Shown piece after piece: positions 5,637 through 6,877 of a DNA stretch of 6,877 bases. Location of the stretch: NCBI GenBank assembly GCA_027013265.1, contig JALUXQ010000207.1, positions 1-6,877 of the forward strand, read 5' to 3'. The position numbers and the translations under genes were made by a program. Source of the DNA: Campylobacteraceae bacterium (GTDB lineage: Bacteria > Campylobacterota > Campylobacteria > Campylobacterales > Sulfurospirillaceae). How positions within the stretch are numbered: the stretch's first letter is position 1; the number at the start of each line of letters is the position of its first letter. The notes under the pieces are model-generated. The model worked only from the letters and a program-made list of their open reading frames with translations, made no database searches and was not told where the DNA came from.

Positions 5637-6425
5637 CTAAATTACGCTTTTTAATGGTTTAAAAAGAGTTTTGGCATTGTTTGAAGTTAACTCTTCTATC
5701 TCTTTTGTGTTCATTTTTAAAATTTCAGACATCTTTTGAGCAACAAAAGTAGTGTAGAACGGCTCATTTCTCTCACCTCTGTGAGGGTGTGGAGTCAGAT
5801 ATGGAGAGTCAGTCTCTATCAAGAGTCTCTCTTTTGGAATTTGTGGTAAAATCTCTACTAGTTTTTTTGCATTTTTAAATGTTAAAACTCCACCAATTCC
5901 AAAATAAAATCCATTTTTAGCCAAATCTAAAAGATGCTCAGAAGCATTGTAGCAATGAAGCACACCGCCCACTTTTTCTGCGCTATTTTCAAGTAAGATT
6001 TTTTTGCTATCTTCATTTGCTTCTCGAATATGGACAATTAGAGGCAATTTTATTTCAATTGCCAACTCTATCTGCTTTGCAAATATATCTTTTTGACGGT
6101 TTTTTTCATCCTCTCTCTCTTTTTCATCTTCAGGTAAGCGAAAATAATCCAATCCGCACTCACCCACTGCTATGCACTTTTCATCTGCTAAAAACTTTCG
6201 CAAAATGGACTCGTCATACCCATCTATATTGTATGGGTGAACTCCAGATGCAAAATATATATGCTTATACTCTCTTGATATATCTTTCGCTCTTTCTAAA
6301 TCATCTATATCGGCTCCAGGGATCAAAAAACCCCTTACTCCACCACTATTTGCTCTATTTATAACATCATCTAAATCTTTTAGGTATCTTTTGTCATCTA
6401 AGTGGGTATGTGTGTCTATTATCAT
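5637..6425 (-). CDS. tatD: TatD-family metal-dependent hydrolase (deoxyribonuclease)
   Basis: TatD proteins are TIM-barrel amidohydrolase-superfamily enzymes with metal-dependent DNase activity (3'-5' exonuclease in E. coli). The 262-residue length fits the family. Metal ligands can be followed: DTHTHLD (4-10, His6 and His8), GVHPY (61-65), GECGLDYF (88-95, Glu89), VHIREA (131-136, His132), LHCYN (156-160, His157) and ETDSPYLTPHPHRGERNEP (204-222, Asp206). The segment from ETDSPYL through RGERNEP is a family signature. The ATG (6423-6425) overlaps the stop of the GGDEF gene as ATGA, so the two are likely co-transcribed; an AGGGTGG tract precedes it. No hairpin terminator is visible after its stop, so some read-through into mltD is possible. 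Its place next to mltD matches H. pylori and C. jejuni as I recall; the cellular role here is not known. Confidence 0.95.
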   Translation of the reverse strand: MIIDTHTHLDDKRYLKDLDDVINRANSGGVRGFLIPGADIDDLERAKDISREYKHIYFASGVHPYNIDGYDESILRKFLADEKCIAVGECGLDYFRLPEDEKEREDEKNRQKDIFAKQIELAIEIKLPLIVHIREANEDSKKILLENSAEKVGGVLHCYNASEHLLDLAKNGFYFGIGGVLTFKNAKKLVEILPQIPKERLLIETDSPYLTPHPHRGERNEPFYTTFVAQKMSEILKMNTKEIEELTSNNAKTLFKPLKSVI

Positions 6426-6877
6426 ACTATTTCCACCCTGTTTCTACCATTCTCTTTCGCTTTAAATAGTGCTTCATCTGCTTGTTTTATCATCTCTTTT
6501 ATAGTACTCCCATCATTGAAAGATAGACCCACCGAAACCGTAAAATTTATACTGTGCTTATCCACTTTTAGAGTAAAATCAGAGATTGTTTTTCTTAGTT
6601 TTGCAAAAAATCCAATAGCTTGGTTTTTATCGACATCTCTTAGAGCTACGCAAAACTCTTCACCACCAAATCTAGCTACCAAATCCCCGCCTTTTGTATC
6701 TCTTTTTAGGATATTTGCTAGTGAAATAATTACGCTGTCACCTATGTCATGACCATAAGTATCATTTATTTTTTTAAATTTATCGATATCAATCATTGCG
6801 ATACAAAAGGGTGATGAACTCTTATAAAAACTCTTAATCTCTTCAAAAAAATATCTTCTATTGTAGGCTTTTGTCAT
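6422..6877 (-). CDS. Diguanylate cyclase (GGDEF domain), C-terminal fragment
   Basis: A nearly whole GGDEF domain that makes cyclic di-GMP from two GTP; the gene enters from beyond the right edge. The first visible residues MTKAYNRRYF correspond to the DxLTGxxNRR entry motif of GGDEF domains, so the ATG at the window edge is probably internal and the true start, with any sensor or receiver domain, is outside. Seen are MIDIDKFKKINDTYGHDIGD (28-47; metal Asp30), the active-site loop RFGGEEF (69-75) and the closing KENGRNRV (141-148), with the DEALFKAK helix before it. The allosteric I-site expected as RxxD five residues before GGEEF reads KGGD (62-65), so Arg is replaced by Lys. In C. jejuni the gene at this place, as recalled, is a receiver-receiver-GGDEF response regulator (CbrR). 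It overlaps tatD by 4 bases. Confidence 0.93.
   Translation of the reverse strand: MTKAYNRRYFFEEIKSFYKSSSPFCIAMIDIDKFKKINDTYGHDIGDSVIISLANILKRDTKGGDLVARFGGEEFCVALRDVDKNQAIGFFAKLRKTISDFTLKVDKHSINFTVSVGLSFNDGSTIKEMIKQADEALFKAKENGRNRVEIV

Noticed and set aside
5602..5660. Rho-independent terminator after tatD
   Set aside because: A and T runs are present, but no GC-rich stem followed by a T tract can be formed; the sequence fits a promoter better.
6017..6752. Plus-strand open frames opposite tatD and the GGDEF gene (6017-6364 and 6402-6752)
   Set aside because: Both are antisense to well-supported genes; the peptides are low-complexity Leu/Ser/Phe-rich and look like reverse shadows of Lys/Glu-rich codons.
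6875..6877. ATG at the right edge as the real start of the GGDEF protein
   Set aside because: The Met sits inside the N-terminal entry motif of the GGDEF domain (position of the Leu in LTGxxNRR), so the gene almost certainly begins outside the window.
1..6877. CRISPR arrays, insertion sequences, tRNA genes, phage or defence genes
   Set aside because: The window is filled by conserved chromosomal genes with no repeats, transposase motifs or tRNA-like folds noticed, and no hidden defence-type system was recognised.

Overview
The window reads as a chromosomal core region of a Campylobacterota (epsilonproteobacterial) genome, most like the Sulfurimonas/Sulfuricurvum side of the phylum. The evidence is the low G+C content, the Lys/Phe/Ile-rich proteins, and above all the gene order: GGDEF - tatD - mltD - rlpA - kdsC - lptC - lptA - yihA/engB - small membrane protein - mrdA. 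From memory, Helicobacter pylori (around HP1565-HP1573) and Campylobacter jejuni (around Cj0643-Cj0652) share this backbone. Genus is inferred, not shown. No mobile element, phage gene, CRISPR array, tRNA or rRNA was seen.

All genes lie on the minus strand, so transcription runs from high to low coordinates. Upstream (6877 to 5637) is the 3' part of a GGDEF diguanylate cyclase gene, joined by an ATGA overlap to a complete tatD-family nuclease gene. A 35-base gap (5602-5636) follows. It is the only real intergenic space and holds a TACAAT promoter-like box and a strong ribosome binding site for mltD. From mltD (5601) to the window start, ten genes run almost without gaps: mltD, rlpA, hisB, kdsC, lptC, lptA, yihA/engB, a short N-acetylglutamate-synthase-like GNAT gene, an MreD-like membrane protein, and the first 23 codons of mrdA (PBP2). 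The junctions are 4 to 34 base overlaps, or an 11-base gap before hisB, which suggests one operon with translational coupling.

Most of the genes build or remodel the envelope. MltD (lytic transglycosylase with LysM repeats) and RlpA (DPBB plus SPOR lipoprotein) cut peptidoglycan glycan strands. KdsC makes Kdo for LPS, and LptC and LptA carry LPS across the periplasm. PBP2, probably with the MreD-like protein, drives elongation. EngB is a ribosome-assembly GTPase. Two metabolic genes, hisB (histidine) and the GNAT (probably arginine), sit inside this envelope operon.

Four of the nine complete genes in the mltD-mrdA run appear to start with TTG or GTG, each at an overlapping junction. No undescribed system is apparent. 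The points worth a second look are small: the non-ATG coupled starts, the metabolic insertions, the very Phe-rich MreD-like protein, the cysteine-bearing short GNAT and the degenerate I-site of the cyclase.
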